From Liopterus haemorrhoidalis (Eukaryota; Arthropoda; Insecta; Coleoptera; Dytiscidae): a stretch of DNA of 64,000 bases. Under the pieces are notes generated by a model. That model was not told where the DNA came from and ran no database searches. It worked only from the letters and a program-made list of their open reading frames with translations. Positions 1 to 12,478 of the stretch are shown piece after piece. The position numbers and the translations under genes were made by a program. The stretch's first letter is position 1; each line of letters begins with the position of its first letter. The stretch lies in contig OZ020624.1 in NCBI GenBank assembly GCA_963971575.1, positions 439,001-503,000 of the forward strand, written 5' to 3'.

Positions 1-347
1 TATAATTGTGTTGCGGTGTTGGACAAAAGAACGGTTGTTGTTTTAGTGGGCCGATGGCCGATGGGAGATGGGAGATGGAAGATGGTCCCTGATTGATTTG
101 TAGAGCGATGGTATTTAGTGTGGGCCGCCCACTGAGTGGCCCACCCTGGCTGCTTCTACCACTTAGCCCACACTCGCCTTACTCAAACCTATTCACTCAC
201 TCTTACATTCAACTACTCTTTAATCACACAATAACTCAAATTTATAAACAATCTCATAACTATCATCTCGTTACAGGAACAATAGATTATTTTTGTATTT
301 TCTAAGACATATTTTGATTATTTCTAACTTAAAGGTACATATATGCC
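1..347. other. No recognisable gene; left edge
   Basis: Mixed-composition sequence before the first transposon. It holds a short imperfect GGGAGATGG-type run near 55-85 and only small open frames with no recognisable protein similarity. I see no feature here that I can support. Confidence 0.4.
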
Positions 348-756
348 CAGTGGCGGATCAAGCCTTCGCCGGGCCCAAGACATTTTTGATTTTCGGGCCC
401 CCAACCTATGATTTATGGGCCCTCAACCTAGAGGCGTTCAAACTGAAGAGCAAAAAAAGGTCCTCACCTCCCAAATCAAAGTGAAGAGCAAAAAAGAAAA
501 GGACTTCACCTCCCAAATCCAAATGAAGAGCAAAAAAAAGGACCTCACCTCCCAAATCCGGGCCCTTGAAAATTACAGGCATTATTACACGCAGAAGCGA
601 ATTAAGCGGTGGGCGGACTGGGCGGCCGCCCGGGCCCCACGAAGCCGGGGGGGCCTACCGAAGTCTATATACAAATATTTCCATTCTATTTAAAATAATA
701 GAGGGCCCATTATAATTTTACCGCCCAGGGCCCCCAACCAACTTAATTTGCCACTG
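348..756. mobile_element. hAT-like MITE with internal minisatellite, copy 1
   Basis: The element opens CAGTGGCGGA and closes with the inverse (…TTTGCCACTG). Its right half (603-756) is nearly identical to 52702-52852, so this is a dispersed family. CAGTGG-type termini suggest hAT, but the flanking 8-mers do not match, so the target duplication has decayed or the left boundary is wrong. GC-rich subterminal blocks (GGGCGGCCGCCCGGG) sit at 620-640. A 38-bp minisatellite occupies the middle. Confidence 0.6.
446..559 (-). repeat. 38-bp minisatellite, about 3 units
   Basis: Three consecutive units of the form GAAGAGCAAAAAAGG followed by TCCTCACCTCCCAAATCC. The same unit recurs at 30978-31085, 38759-38850 and 42722-43255 inside other elements. 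Open frames rich in KSKK/LTSQI across it are artefacts of the repeat. Confidence 0.85.
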
Positions 757-789
757 GCCCCATAGACAGGGGATAGACAGAACGACACC

Positions 790-1140
790 AGGATATGTTG
801 TGAGAGAGGAAATGAAGCAATATGAGGAGAAAGTCACAAGGAAAGAAAATAGAAAAATAATAAGCGGATGCTGGGAAGAAAGAATGGAGGTAGAACAAAA
901 GGATAAATGGTCGGCATGGGGCAAGATAAGAAAAGAATACTTTTGGAGGTGTGGAATTGACATAAGAGAAACAGAGAGAAAGAGAAACGGTGGAACAAAT
1001 ATAGTAGAAGAATTGAGAAGGAGGGATAAAGAGATACAGGAACAGGAAAGAACAGACAGAACAAACAAAACGCTGCGTGTGAAAAGATATAAAGAGATAA
1101 AAGTGGTAGGAATACCGAGATACTTGAAGGGGTAAAGAGG
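790..1140 (+). pseudogene. LINE ORF2 C-terminal fragment (ant-type non-LTR family)
   Basis: A lysine/arginine/glutamate-rich frame (about 111 aa) includes the segments ELRRRDKEIQEQER, KRYKEIKVVG and IPRYLKG. That layout is what I know from the region between the reverse transcriptase and the terminal CCHC-like motif in a LINE family abundant in insects. A diverged copy of the same family lies at 43975-44665, where the CCHC-like part survives. There is no upstream reverse transcriptase here and no start that makes sense, so this is a 5'-truncated relic. The clade is inferred, not proven. Confidence 0.6.
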
Positions 1141-1154
1141 GAGACTAGGAAGAT

Positions 1155-1202
1155 AGCGAGGAAGATAGCGAATATATATTTATATTCGCTATCTTCCTCG
1201 CT
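1155..1202. repeat. Perfect 22-bp inverted repeat
   Basis: AGCGAGGAAGATAGCGAATA plus two bases on the left arm (1155-1176) is repeated exactly in inverse at 1181-1202, with a 4-nt loop. It directly follows the LINE fragment. A related GGATAGCGAGG sequence follows the matching LINE fragment near 44053, so it may have grown from a LINE-internal sequence. Confidence 0.8.
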
Positions 1203-1264
1203 CTTATGAAAACCTCTAATGGAAGTGCAACCAGAAGTATAATTGAGATTTAGAAAACATATTT

Positions 1265-1793
1265 TTAACCCTTTACCGCATAGTGTGCCATATATGGCAC
1301 ATTCCGATTTTTATTTTTTATTTTACTTTTAAAACTGAATCAGAACGTTACTTCATGAATGTTCATATATGCCACATACACAGCAATGGATCCTGCAGTA
1401 TCTCAAGTAATGGGCTGCAATAGATTTGAGGATATCAAGCGGAATTTGCACTTCAACGATAACTCTGAATTTATTGAGAAAAGACAACTAGAAGATACGA
1501 CCTTTTCTTTCAAAAATTCGAGGGCAACTGCTTTTAATCCCTAATGAAGAACACCTAGCAATTGACGAGCAAATAATACGGAATCATTTTCTTTTGTAAC
1601 ATAATGTAGAATCATAATGTTCCATGTATAGCACAAACCCTAAATTATTATTTTAATTATTATTTTTTCATAAAAATTATAATTAATATTTTAAATATAT
1701 ATTTTTTATTAATTTTTCTATCAATAAGAACCGATTCCTAATGCCCATGAATTATTTCAGCCAAAAATAAAAATTCGTGCAGTAAAGGGTTAA
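1265..1793 (+). mobile_element. piggyBac-type non-autonomous element, copy 1
   Basis: TTAA (1265-1268) and TTAA (1790-1793) flank terminal repeats CCCTTTACCGCA / TGCAGTAAAGGG. A subterminal palindrome GTGCCATATATGGCAC lies just inside the left end. TTAA target duplication plus CCC… ends define the piggyBac superfamily. The 521-bp body keeps a short transposase remnant, so it is an internal-deletion derivative. Sister copies are at 38182-38934 and 49305-49817. Confidence 0.88.
1387..1544 (+). pseudogene. piggyBac transposase remnant
   Basis: About 52 codons, including MGCNRFEDIKRNLHFNDNSE, resemble the conserved block just before the first catalytic Asp in piggyBac transposases (RFEEIKRxLHFNDN). 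The frame ends at a stop after RATAFNP, and no DDE residues are present. The same fragment recurs in the element at 49309-49813, so the deletion happened before this family spread. Confidence 0.8.
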
Positions 1794-2555
1794 GTATATC
1801 TTATTGATTTAAATTTGAGTAAATCCATATTTTGGATTTTCGTGAGCAGTTAACATAAAATAATGAAATTGTTTAGGAATATGAGTAGTGATTATCCGGA
1901 GCGAATTTATGTTAGTTGTTGTCTGAAAACAAATAGCTCGCTAGGAGCAGCGTTATGGCTGTTTTTCTTTCGGCAAACAAAGACAATAACCCATAAGATG
2001 ACCACTATAACTTGCCCATAGAGCTATGACTCTATCCTCAATACTTAATAGCAGACACATTGCTAGCCTATAGAGCGCTATGAGCAAATTAAAATTTTTG
2101 CAGTTTAAGTTTTTGCAAAGATATCTGCACAGATTTATAGAGATTCAGTATTCCTACAGCTTTCTATGCTTGGACAGATCTATATACTTGGACCACTTTT
2201 CCTCTTCCTTGAAAGAGATATTCTTCTCAGAAGGATTGAAAAATTCGTTACAAACATCTGTTGATATCCAGGAGGGTGTCAGTAACCTCGAGATAGGGAA
2301 GAATTAATTTCAATAAGTGCGGCACTTGGAATTTTCCACCACCGGTTCTATGTAAAAAGGGTTAAACCAGTATCGAGTCAATACCATTTCTAAGATGATA
2401 GTAGAGCACGCGGAGAGCAGCATTATATCGAGACACGTAGCTCGATGTTGCAAAAGATAGACAAGCAGACAAAATTTGCATAATGGTTTTAGGATAGCTG
2501 TAACATAACATACAGAGTGTGGCCTATGTGGACTCCGCTATTTGGAATATATGGA
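1794..2555. other. No recognisable gene
   Basis: AT-rich sequence between two transposons. The longest frame (2080-2307, 75 aa, lysine/phenylalanine rich) has no recognisable motif. Nothing supportable was seen. Confidence 0.4.
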
Positions 2556-3422
2556 CTCTGTACTAGAGATGGGTCGTTCATGAACGAACCGGCTCCCTGA
2601 GCCGGCTCAGTACACTGACCGAAGTGACACGGTTCACCAAATTGAAATGAGCCGACTCACGGCTCACTGTATAGTTTCAAGTTTCAAGGATACGATTGGT
2701 CGGGCGATTGTGAGCAGTGACCGGAGTGATCCGGATCTGGATCGATGTCATGTTGAACTTCGCGAGAACTCGGCTTGTAATGTATTATCATAAAGTGTAT
2801 TATTTATTGTCATCAATTTGTAGGGCAGTTTATTTGAAACTAATAGGCTTAGTCTGTATTTTCTTACAACCATACTATATAAAAATACTAAAAATATTGC
2901 CCAAATCCCAGATGTCCGATTTATAAGGGCAATAAACATCGCCATAAACTTAACACATCTGGTTTAAAATACAGTAGCTACATAAAGTAAATTGTTTGTT
3001 TCAAAAATGTTAGATAAGAACCGGGCCTAAGCAAGAGCCGGCTCTAAGTGACGTTCTACCTACGAGCGAACGATCGACAACTGACCGGGTCTAAGCAAAA
3101 GCCGGCTCTAAGCGACGTTCTACCTACGACCGAACGACCGACAACTGACTGGGTCTAAGCAAGAGCCGGCTCTAAGCGACGTTCTACCTACGACCGAACG
3201 ACTGACCGCCCTGTGTCTCGGGATCATGTTTACAGTTCATATATTGCAAGAACCGGCTCTAAGCGACGTTCTACCTACGAACTAACGACCAACTTGTGTC
3301 TCGGAAACATGTTTACTTAACCGGATCACTGAGCCGGATCAATGAACCGGCTCAACAAACTGAACGACCTCCACTGATCCGGTTCCGCAAACTGAGCCGA
3401 AATTCCCATCTCTATTCTGTAC
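2556..3422. mobile_element. hAT-like MITE with 8-bp TSD
   Basis: Termini TAGAGATGGG (2564) and CCCATCTCTA (ending 3414) are perfect 10-bp inverted repeats. They are flanked by CTCTGTAC (2556-2563) and TTCTGTAC (3415-3422), an 8-bp target duplication with one mismatch, as expected for hAT. Subterminal sequence is rich in GAACCGGCTC/GAGCCGGC palindromic motifs. The right half contains a 64-bp tandem repeat. It has no coding capacity. Confidence 0.85.
3021..3290. repeat. 64-bp tandem repeat, about 4 units
   Basis: Units beginning CCGGGYCTAAGC at 3021, 3085 and 3149 repeat with a period of exactly 64 bp. Each carries CCGGCTCTAAGCGACG and TTCTACCTACGA. A fourth, interrupted unit follows near 3250. 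It is more GC-rich than its surroundings and is internal to the hAT-like MITE. Confidence 0.85.
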
Positions 3423-3820
3423 GTCAAAGTATTTATAACTCCATCCTGTCACGCAAATACAAAAACTCCGTTTCCAAACTCAATCCGACTCAATTAAGAA
3501 ACGAGAATGTGAATTCAGTGGACAACTCTAGACTTTTAATATGTTGGAAGAACGTGTTTATTAAAAGACAATATATCATCGAAGACAATTCCGAGGTCTT
3601 TAATACTAGGTACTCTTTCCAATAAATGAGAACCTATTGTATACTCTGCGTTAACACAAAAACACACCCCTGTGTTTTTTTGAAAAAGTGATCACAAAAC
3701 ATTTGTTGAATTTGAGATGTAGCAAATTGTCAGAACACCATACGGTCAGCTTGTGTAAGCCGCAATAATGTTATTCGAATTATTTATATGTTTAGCGATT
3801 TTTAGATCATCTGCGAACAG
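3423..3820. other. No recognisable gene
   Basis: AT-rich flank between the hAT-like MITE and a reverse-transcriptase relic. Short frames only, and no repeat family recognised. Confidence 0.4.
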
Positions 3821-4027
3821 TCAAAATTTTGACGATATTACTTCATAAATATCATCTATATAAGTCAAAAATAATATTGGGCCCAAAACAGACCCTTGGG
3901 GCACACCAGAAATTACTTTATTTTCTTTAGACATGTATCCATTAATGGTTACGAATTGTAATCTTTTTAAATAGGAATTTATAGTTTTGAAGATATTTTT
4001 GCTAATGCCAAATAGTCTTAATTTCAT
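3821..4027 (-). pseudogene. Jockey-like LINE reverse transcriptase fragment
   Basis: About 68 codons on the minus strand contain GVPQGSVLGPILFLTYIDDI, the B-box motif preceding the YxDD active site in Jockey/CR1-type reverse transcriptases. The sequence stops just before the catalytic YADD box. The upstream part (YLKRLQFVTINGYMSKENKV) also fits this domain. It is a two-ended truncation with no endonuclease, ORF1 or tail nearby. Confidence 0.85.
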
Positions 4028-4918
4028 GAGTTACGCCTGAGTTCTCTATCGATTATTAGCTCTAGGGTTGTAGCCTTGTTTTAACGAGGTAGTTGTGAAT
4101 CACTAGGTAATGACACGTCGTGTTGAACCATTGGACGGATGTGGTCTGGCGGCAGAGCTTATGACAGGGCTCCCGTGGCCCCGCCGGAGCACCCTCGGGC
4201 CCCACGACTTGGGGGGCCCTCACAACGCCCGCTTTTTAATATTCCGTCAAGAACGCCGAACGCCAAACACCGCGAACACACAACTCTTTCAACTTGCCGA
4301 TATTTTGTTAAATGGCCAAGCTTGTTAGAGCACCATACTTGTTCAGTGACACTCAAAGGAAACTATTAACATTTTAACTACCTCTGGATCAGTAATATGA
4401 GTAAATATTAACACTGATCTATATTAATAAAATTTGAGGTTATATCTGTTTCTTTTTTATTTTTTGGTCTCATATTTGGTTTCTACACGTTTCAGATGAG
4501 TATAAGACGATATCTGTATATAACTGTCTGTCTGTCCGAGATTTACGCAAAATCGGCTTGACATATTTTTACTAAATTTGTTGTGATGATATAATAAAAC
4601 CAGAATTCGAACATAGGCTATAAGGCATCTCAATTTTTTTATTCTAAGGAGGTATTTCGGGGTTAAAACTGATTATTAAAAAACTTCTAAAAGATATTCT
4701 AAAAAATATCTCCCTTATTATTAACTTAATAGAAAAATATATGTAACAACAATTTTTTATAGGAATAAACCAAATCTTTTTGTTCAATGCATTTTTTTTT
4801 CAATTATATGAATATTTGGGGAGTTGTGGGGGGACAAACTAAAACTAGAAACTACATATATCTCCCTTATTATCGACTTAACAGCAACATCAAATATGAC
4901 AAAAATAGTTTATAAAAA
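4028..4918. other. No recognisable gene; AT-rich
   Basis: Contains a GC-rich patch at 4140-4260 with overlapping short frames on both strands and no recognisable protein. Near 4530 there is a short TGTCTGTCTGTCC microsatellite followed by sequence seen only once in the window. Nothing else is supportable. Confidence 0.4.
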
Positions 4919-5660
4919 TCAGCTGTAGCCACCACAGGACCGACCGCCATCACAAAGTACTTGTATAAAATACGTTCTAGCAGCAGAGTAGAAATAACTT
5001 GGCCTAATATTTTCTAACAGAGATATTATTTATCATGACCATGGAAACTTTACATATTAGTATGAAAAAATCAGCTGTGGCCACCACAGGACCGACCGCC
5101 ATCATAAAGTAATACATTCTAGCAGCAGAGTAGAAATAACTTGGCCTTATATTTTCTAACAGAGATATTATTTATCATGACCATGGAAACGTTACATATA
5201 ACTATGAAAAAATTGAGACTTGGAAAAAATTTCGAAAAATGTAACAAAAATTATTCGAAATTTTTCGTTTTATCAAAAAACGTTTCAAATAAAAGTTATT
5301 AATTATTGCTTTTATAGCAACTTTTGTTCAATAAATTTTTTCGAAATATTTTTCTGTTGTGAAATATTCATAAAAATCTTAAAATTGACACGAGTAAACT
5401 CTCAAAAGTTGATCAACTCGTGCCATTGATGGCAGAAGCTTAAATATGAAGTTTTATAAAAATCCTTTCAGCCGAATTTGCTCTGCACGTGTACACAGAC
5501 GGACAGACAGACAGACGGACAGACAGACCGACAGACATCATGCTAAAAATAGTCAAAACGTTATGTAGGGACCTCAATTCGTGGAGATCCATCGAAATCT
5601 CGAAATGTCAAAATCGGTATGATCACAATACCTCCCTTATATATTATGTTGGCGGCCGGT
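4919..5660 (-). mobile_element. Family A (HINE-like) element with duplicated 3' end
   Basis: A minus-strand copy of the window's dominant repeat. From 5660 down it has the 5' end (ACCGGCCGCCAAC), CATACCGATTTTGAC, a PyTCTG-type microsatellite (5495-5535), CACGTGCAGAGC, and the 3' end TGGCGGTCGGTCCTGTGGTG followed by CTGA at 5071. The terminal about 150 bp is present a second time in tandem (4919-5070), with its own hairpin and CTGA. This is the only copy here with a doubled 3' end. Confidence 0.85.
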
Positions 5661-6339
5661 AAAAACTAATTTATATATTTATATTATTATTAATGCAAAA
5701 GTAGAGAAGAAATCATAGGTTTGTTCTGCTTGTTATTAGTACATATTTGACAGATTCCACCTGCGAATACAGCTAATAGTATTCTATCCATAACTGGTTG
5801 ATTAGTGATAAAACAATAATAGATATGTCGCTGGCCACCCAAGCTGCGAAGGTTCCTAATATCGAAATTCCAAAGTGGCCATAACACTTTCCTGTTGAAG
5901 TTCCGCTAATTGGTGAGTTCGGAGCCCTTTACTCGCTGCTAACACTGCCCGTATCTCGGCCGATGATCTGTTTGTCCGGTACCGACACCATTTTCCGGAA
6001 TTAAGGACTCACACAGTGTCAGGAATGCGACCGTGATTTTCAAAATATGTCTTAACAGACTGACCAGGGGCTTCGACAATGTTAATACTGTCAGTACATT
6101 CCACTCGCTTATTTATCTTCTTCTCTAACAAGGGATGATTCGACAAATTATTTTCTAGAAATACTTGTTAGAGATGACTAATGCAAAAGACACGTATAAG
6201 TAGACCAAATCGCAAGTTTTGTAAAAATGTCTATAAATAATAATATAATATTAGGGGGACCGGAAAGGAATCCATTGTTTCAGAGTACAATATATTTTTT
6301 ATTTTTTTAGAAATGTATAATTACAAAAAATAATTTCCA
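5661..6339. other. No recognisable gene
   Basis: AT-rich with one GC-balanced stretch at 5920-6030. No open frame with a recognisable domain and no repeat ends could be placed. Confidence 0.4.
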
Positions 6340-6560
6340 TTATTTTTATTAGGGCTTCCCAATGTTGTACTAATTTTTCGATACCATCTCTATAGAAGTT
6401 TTCTGGTTTTTACTTAAAATAACTGATCAGGTGATTTCTACATCGAATTTTCTCATTCGAAATTTTTTATCTCTGAGTATATGTTCCATAGACTTAAATA
6501 TGTGAAAATCGAAAGGTCCTCAGCTCTATGTTCTATGTCAGCTTAGAAAAATGTGTGTAA
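6340..6560 (-). pseudogene. mariner-like transposase C-terminal relic
   Basis: Conceptual reading of the minus strand across frameshifts gives FHIFKSMEHILRDKKFR, then KPENF, YRDGIEKLVQHWEAL. This matches the C-terminal end of mariner transposases after the third catalytic Asp (SDYHLF…, FYxxGIxKLxxRW). The DDE region upstream is not recognisable. It is a badly decayed copy with several frameshifts. Confidence 0.65.
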
Positions 6561-6678
6561 GAAGATAGGAGCTGTTTGTCCTTGTTTCTGATTGGTTTAG
6601 AACACCATCCCTATTATAATGTTAAAATATGGTTTTTAGTCCAAGTTGACAGATGTTCAGTGTCGTATATTGGAAATA

Positions 6679-6964
6679 AAAGCAGTTCACTTTTGTAAGA
6701 ACACACTTTTGGTTACTTTTATAGTGTGTTACTGACTTTAAATATCAATTAAAAATATTCCTTACGCTGTAAAACCGACTTTAAGTTGATAAGGTTATGA
6801 TCATTATAATTAAGATATCATTTTTCATTATGACATATGTCAAATGGATTGACATTTTAAAAAGTGACATTTTTTAATACCAACATGACATACAGCTTCA
6901 AAGGTGCAAACTATTAAAAAGAAAATTCCCTCTTAGTTTGTTCTTACAAAAGTGAACGGCTTAT
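6679..6964. mobile_element. Short TIR element (GTTCACTTTTGTAAGAACA)
   Basis: GTTCACTTTTGTAAGAACA near 6684 is mirrored by TGTTCTTACAAAAGTGAAC ending near 6958. The body is about 280 bp, AT-rich and non-coding. TA dinucleotides flank both sides, which is compatible with a Tc1/mariner MITE, but the exact ends are uncertain. Confidence 0.65.
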
Positions 6965-6999
6965 ATATATTTTTTATATTATTTTATATTTTTCGTATA

Positions 7000-7407
7000 C
7001 AGTCTGTTTCAAACGGTTAGGCGGAACTAAATGGGAATTTCGTTCTTTTAGGTTGTCACGAAAAGGGACCTTGCTTGGGTTATTTCATTTTTCACGTTGG
7101 AATGTCAAAATTTAAAATTTCATCAATGAAACCATGGAAACGAATGACATATGTCAAAATTAAATTATTTTTCTTACATATTTTAATGACAAAAAAATAA
7201 ATAAATGGGATATTTATATTAAGAATGACACAAAAAATCAAAATATAAAGAAAATGACATTTTAAAATAATATTAACCTTAACCAAAAAATATTTGTTGC
7301 AAGTATGATTTACAAAGCTTAAACAAAACGGCCGAAAAGCATGATTTAAACGATGAAAGTAACTAGATTGCAAAATCTAGTTCCGCCTAACCGTTTGAAA
7401 CAGACTG
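7000..7407. mobile_element. Tc1/mariner-type MITE (CAGTCTGTTTC), copy 1
   Basis: Inverted ends CAGTCTGTTTCAAACGGTTA and beyond (about 30 bp, continuing GGCGGAACTA) are flanked by TA on both sides. The 408-bp body contains a 93-codon minus-strand frame that is also open in copy 2 (53913-54320), where the element is inverted. A diverged relative forms the foldback at 51255-51720. Confidence 0.85.
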
Positions 7408-8127
7408 TATTTTATTATTATTTACATATTTAGACTTTTATTTATATTCTTGGCGTAATTATGGAGAAAATTCTCCATTTAATTTGTTTTTACGCAGTTG
7501 TATATTTTTTAGGCTATCTGACAAATAAATATTTTTTGACACTTGACAATTAACACATGAAGATAGAGGAGTAATGTGAGCCCAGCTGATTGTGCCCAAA
7601 AAACAAATTATTGATATAATTTTTAGACCTTCAACATATAAGTTATAAGAAATAACAAGCATTTGAAGGAATGTTGTATTTAGTTTATTTCATCGTGTAA
7701 AATTGTCTCTAAATTCATTGTTTGAGTGAGGAGGTTGTGATTTAGCAGCGGAAAAATAAGTTCTGATAAAATTACAGAGCAGCCTTGCAACTGTTCATTA
7801 ATTCGGTCGTAAAAACGTTCAAATTATACGTCTTTCGATGAGAAAAAATAATGTCTTTCAACAGAGCCCATCTGTCATCATTAACAACCCGACTGTATCG
7901 TCAGCGTTACCGTCATCGTCATCAGCTCGCCCGTATGAAGATGTTCCAACTCGGCAACTTCATGCGCATTATCAACGGGTCTCATTATCAACCATTTCTT
8001 CATTTTTCACACTCCATAATGGGGCACATTTTTAAATTACCTACAATAGTAAGGAGATTCTTTAACAGCATTGGATAAAAATTCTGTATTTCATAAGTTC
8101 TTCAAAGTATATGTATATATATGAGGT
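7408..8127. other. No recognisable gene; two overlapping orphan frames
   Basis: Two overlapping plus frames (7838-8035, Ser/Pro-rich; 7851-8078, Arg/His-rich) start within 13 bp of each other in a GC-balanced stretch. Neither has a recognisable domain, and the ATGs have no evident context. It could be an exon of an unknown transcript or chance. Confidence 0.3.
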
Positions 8128-8325
8128 GACATTCAAAACGTAATTTGTCATAGTAATACAATTTTGAGATAATTGCAAAAAACATTATAATCCTGTTTGG
8201 AACAAGTTAGTAATCTAATTTTGTCCCAAACATTGAATTCGAGAACATGTCTTGAAAATTTGCAAATGGGCAAAAACACGACAAATCGATTATTTAAATT
8301 TGGACAAATTACGTTTTGAATGAAC
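8128..8325. mobile_element. Small TIR element (ATTCAAAACGTAATTTGTC)
   Basis: ATTCAAAACGTAATTTGTC near 8131 is repeated in inverse near 8305-8323, spanning about 195 bp of non-coding AT-rich DNA. It is probably a MITE. No target duplication could be assigned. Confidence 0.6.
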
Positions 8326-8455
8326 TTGGACAAATGGTGGTTTAAATGTGGACAAAATAACTGATTTGAATAAGTATTTATTAACAAATAGAGTTTTAAG
8401 TTATTTTATTTATTCTTTTTTTTTTTAAATATTACTATTTATTTATTTACATTTT

Positions 8456-9385
8456 TAGGGTTTTGTAGGTATGACCAAAAAACCCTTAATCCGTCATTTT
8501 GTCGTCTGTCTGTTGGGTAAAAATTGTAGCCAAACGGCTAAACCTAGAGAGTTGAAATTTATATGCTTATACAACTCTTTGACCCGCACATAGGAAAAAT
8601 ACTTAAACATCTAAAAAACATATCCCCCTAAAAATATAAACAAATATGTGCTCATCAAAAAATTAAATATTTTTTTAAAATTCTGAGTAGGGTATCAAAT
8701 GAAAACCCTTAGTACGTGGATTAACGATCAATATTTTATTTTTGCAAAATAAATTATTTTGAAGCGATTTTTGCTAAAATTGTGCAAAAAAAATGTCTCA
8801 CACCTGTAGCCCAGATGGTTTAAACTAAAAAACTAAAAAAAATCTAAGTAATGTACATTAGTGTGAACCGGAATAGTACAACAGAAATTTTTGATCAGAT
8901 TATGCTTTCGGAAAATAACGCATTTTTTGTTTTTTTTGCTTGACCATATAAAATATTTACTAATTTCTGTAACACAGTAAACCAGCATGCTTTGATAGTG
9001 TAATGGTTAGCATGCTTGCTTTCTAATTTGCAATTTATTTTTTCTGTTTTTTTTGCATTTTTATTTTGTTTAAATTATTGTATCAAAATTCTAGTATTTA
9101 ATTTTTCAAAGCGTTAATTTAATAACCAGTGTAAATTATTGAAATTGAATACACGAAATCAGAGGGGCGAAGTTATGACTTAAAACAACCAATAGAAGCC
9201 ATAGGCGCAATTTTCAAAATCTTAATGAACCTTGCTCTATAAAAAAAATACTACACATATTTAGAAACCTAAATAATGGTATTAGGCATTCGAATTAAAA
9301 TTAACAAAAAAAATATTTTAACATAAAATTTGTTTTGTCATCCCAAATAATCATCATTCACTTACTAAATACCTGCGAAACCCTG
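8456..9385 (+). mobile_element. Family B element with tRNA-like A box, copy 1
   Basis: The left end TAGGGTTTTGTAGGTATGAC and right end ATACCTGCGAAACCCTG are imperfect inverted repeats. A second copy in inverse orientation lies at 15114-16012. Shared internal landmarks are GTCTGTCTGT, GTAGCCAAACGGCTAAACCT, GGGTATCAAATGAAAACCCT and GTGAACCGGAATAGTAC. Positions 8996-9020 (ATAGTGTAATGGTTAGCATG) look like a tRNA A box; the B box seen in copy 2 is missing here. It is non-coding. A degenerate relative sits in the dpp intron (21000-21150). Confidence 0.75.
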
Positions 9386-10129
9386 AAATTTGTGAAAATT
9401 TACAGTTCACATCAATTTTTATTATCCAGGCTTTTATTCCCATGCTTTTTGTCTTCTAGTTCCTATTGTAGGCGTTTCTATATATACATATTTTAAATAA
9501 TTCTCAACAAATTTTCAGTTTCAATTCTCAATAATGCCTGTAGGGTATATTCGAATTCTTTTTCGTGAACTGCGGCCACCCAGCTATGATAAATGACTTT
9601 AAAAACCCACCCAAAACTACAAAATTCTATCGAAATCATTGACAATTATCGAATTCATTCAGAGACCGGAAATATTCTCTCAAAAATAACATTATAACAG
9701 TGATTAGGACAAAAATAACCGTATGAAAAAAGCCAATATTAAGGGTATCCCACGCAGGGCTGAGGTTTTAGGTTAGGTACCACAGATAAACTGTATTATT
9801 ATCGGTCACAATTACCCAAATTACACGAAGAACTGTTTTTATTATTTCGCATCGGATCTTTTTTCTGTGTTCTAGTGTGAAATCCACCTGCACACTCAAG
9901 TCATTTTGGACTATTTATTATGAGGATAGAAGAATGGTTTTAAGATCAAATTATGTGGAATAAATCACATTGTTTTTTAGATATAACTATAATAAACTAC
10001 TATATATACTTAGAGTGACCATATTTTTTTTAAAGGAAAAATAAAAAATCTGAAAAAGGTTCATAAAAATAAAGAAATAGTTTGTATTTATTATTTTTTA
10101 AATCAAGAATGAAATCAAGCTAACTAAGA
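9386..10129. other. No recognisable gene
   Basis: AT-rich, with only short frames. No repeat family shared with the rest of the window was recognised. Confidence 0.4.
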
Positions 10130-10748
10130 AAAACATTTTTTTTTTTTAGAAATTCGACTTTATTCATCAACATACTCTCCTTCAAGAGTGATACATTCAT
10201 TCCAACGCTCTAACTTTTCGATACCTTCTTTGTAGAACGATTTGTCTTTGCCCTCAAAATAGGCCTCGGTTTCAATCACTTTTTCATTTGAGTCAAATTT
10301 CTTTCCCTGGAGTATCTTTTTGAGGTCTGCAAAAAGCCAGTAGTCGTTGGAGGCCAGATCTGGAGAGTACGATGGGTGAGGAAGCAATTCGAAGCGTAAT
10401 TCATTCAATTTAACCATCGTTTTCATCGACTTGTGATACGGGGCGTTGTTTTGGTGAAAGCACTGTTTTCTTTTGCATGTGAAGCCGTTTTGATTACTAC
10501 ACTTAATCGATCCAATAATGCCATGTAGTATTCGCTATTGATAGTTTTACCTTTTTCTAGATAGTCTATAAACAAAAAACCATGCTCGTCCCAAAATACG
10601 GATGCCATAACCTTGCCAGCTGACTTTTGAGTTTTTGGTCGCTTTGGATGACTTTCACCGAGTGCTGTCCACTCAGCTGACGATCTTTTTGATTCAGGTG
10701 TGTAGTAGTGGACCCATGTTTCATCCATTGTCACATGGGCCTGTCCCA
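10130..10748 (-). pseudogene. mariner transposase relic (irritans-like), active site broken
   Basis: The minus-strand reading begins at 10748 with VTMDETWVHYYTPE (first catalytic Asp) and runs through SAEWTALGESHPKRPKTQ, VFWDEHGFLFIDYLEKGKTI and, after a frameshift near 10450, HQNNAPYHKSMKTM, PHPSYSPDLASNDYWLFADL, and a near-complete C-terminus ending GEYVDE. The second catalytic position reads Asn (HQNNA) where mariners have Asp. The N-terminal HTH half is missing; family A element A2 abuts the break at 10749. It is not functional. Confidence 0.88.
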
Positions 10749-10753
10749 TTTTT

Positions 10754-11674
<921 letters not shown>

Positions 11675-12478
11675 TTGTATTTAGATTGATACCATTACGG
11701 GATTTGTAAGTTAATATGGAGAGCAGCAATGACAAAAAAGTAGATGCAAATATTATTCTTCTAGGTTCCGGGGTAAAAGTTGTTACCCGGTAAAATCTGG
11801 AAAGACTTGATACTTAACAGATGAATACGGAGGTTTTTTGTGTGTGTGTGAGGTCAAAAGTGAACCCGACCGACAGTTCCGAGTTTTTGTTAAGCACAAA
11901 AGCCGCTATAAAAACGTCTTTATATGTGTAAAAAATGTCCATCTTTTGTTGAGATTTATGTGTAGCTATAGTCGTATATAGTAACCGCAGGTCTTAGGTT
12001 TTTTTTTGTGAGTCAGTGGAGCGACATAAAAGCCAGTCGGACCTTAATCAGTATATAAAAGGCTGAATGACAACCGTGGAGAGCAAATGATGTAATTTTT
12101 TATTTATTTTCGGAATCTGTCGGTTGCGTTGTGAATGGCGTAAAATGGCCGATTTTACGGTTGTCCATTTGAATGGTGTTGTAGGCACGTGTTCATATGG
12201 GTCCTTTATACACGCCCAATCAAAATAATTCATTGTGCTCTTAACGTCCCCATTCACGACACCATTCGCTCTGCTTTATTCAAACTAAAATCAACAGTCA
12301 ACATTCGACAAACGCTTTGAGCTCGAGTTGAAAAATGACACATCAAGAATCAACAGGTTTCTATCCAGGGATCTGGAGATGAATTTATTTAGGTTCAGGT
12401 TCGGATTCAGGTTTAATATGTTTATTTCCGGGCTGCAGCCCCCTCCCCAGTATATAATATATAAGGTTCATGTCGCTC
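11675..12478. other. No recognisable gene
   Basis: Holds one 69-codon minus frame (12048-12257) with no recognisable domain. Otherwise AT-rich sequence with no repeat ends that I can define. Confidence 0.4.
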
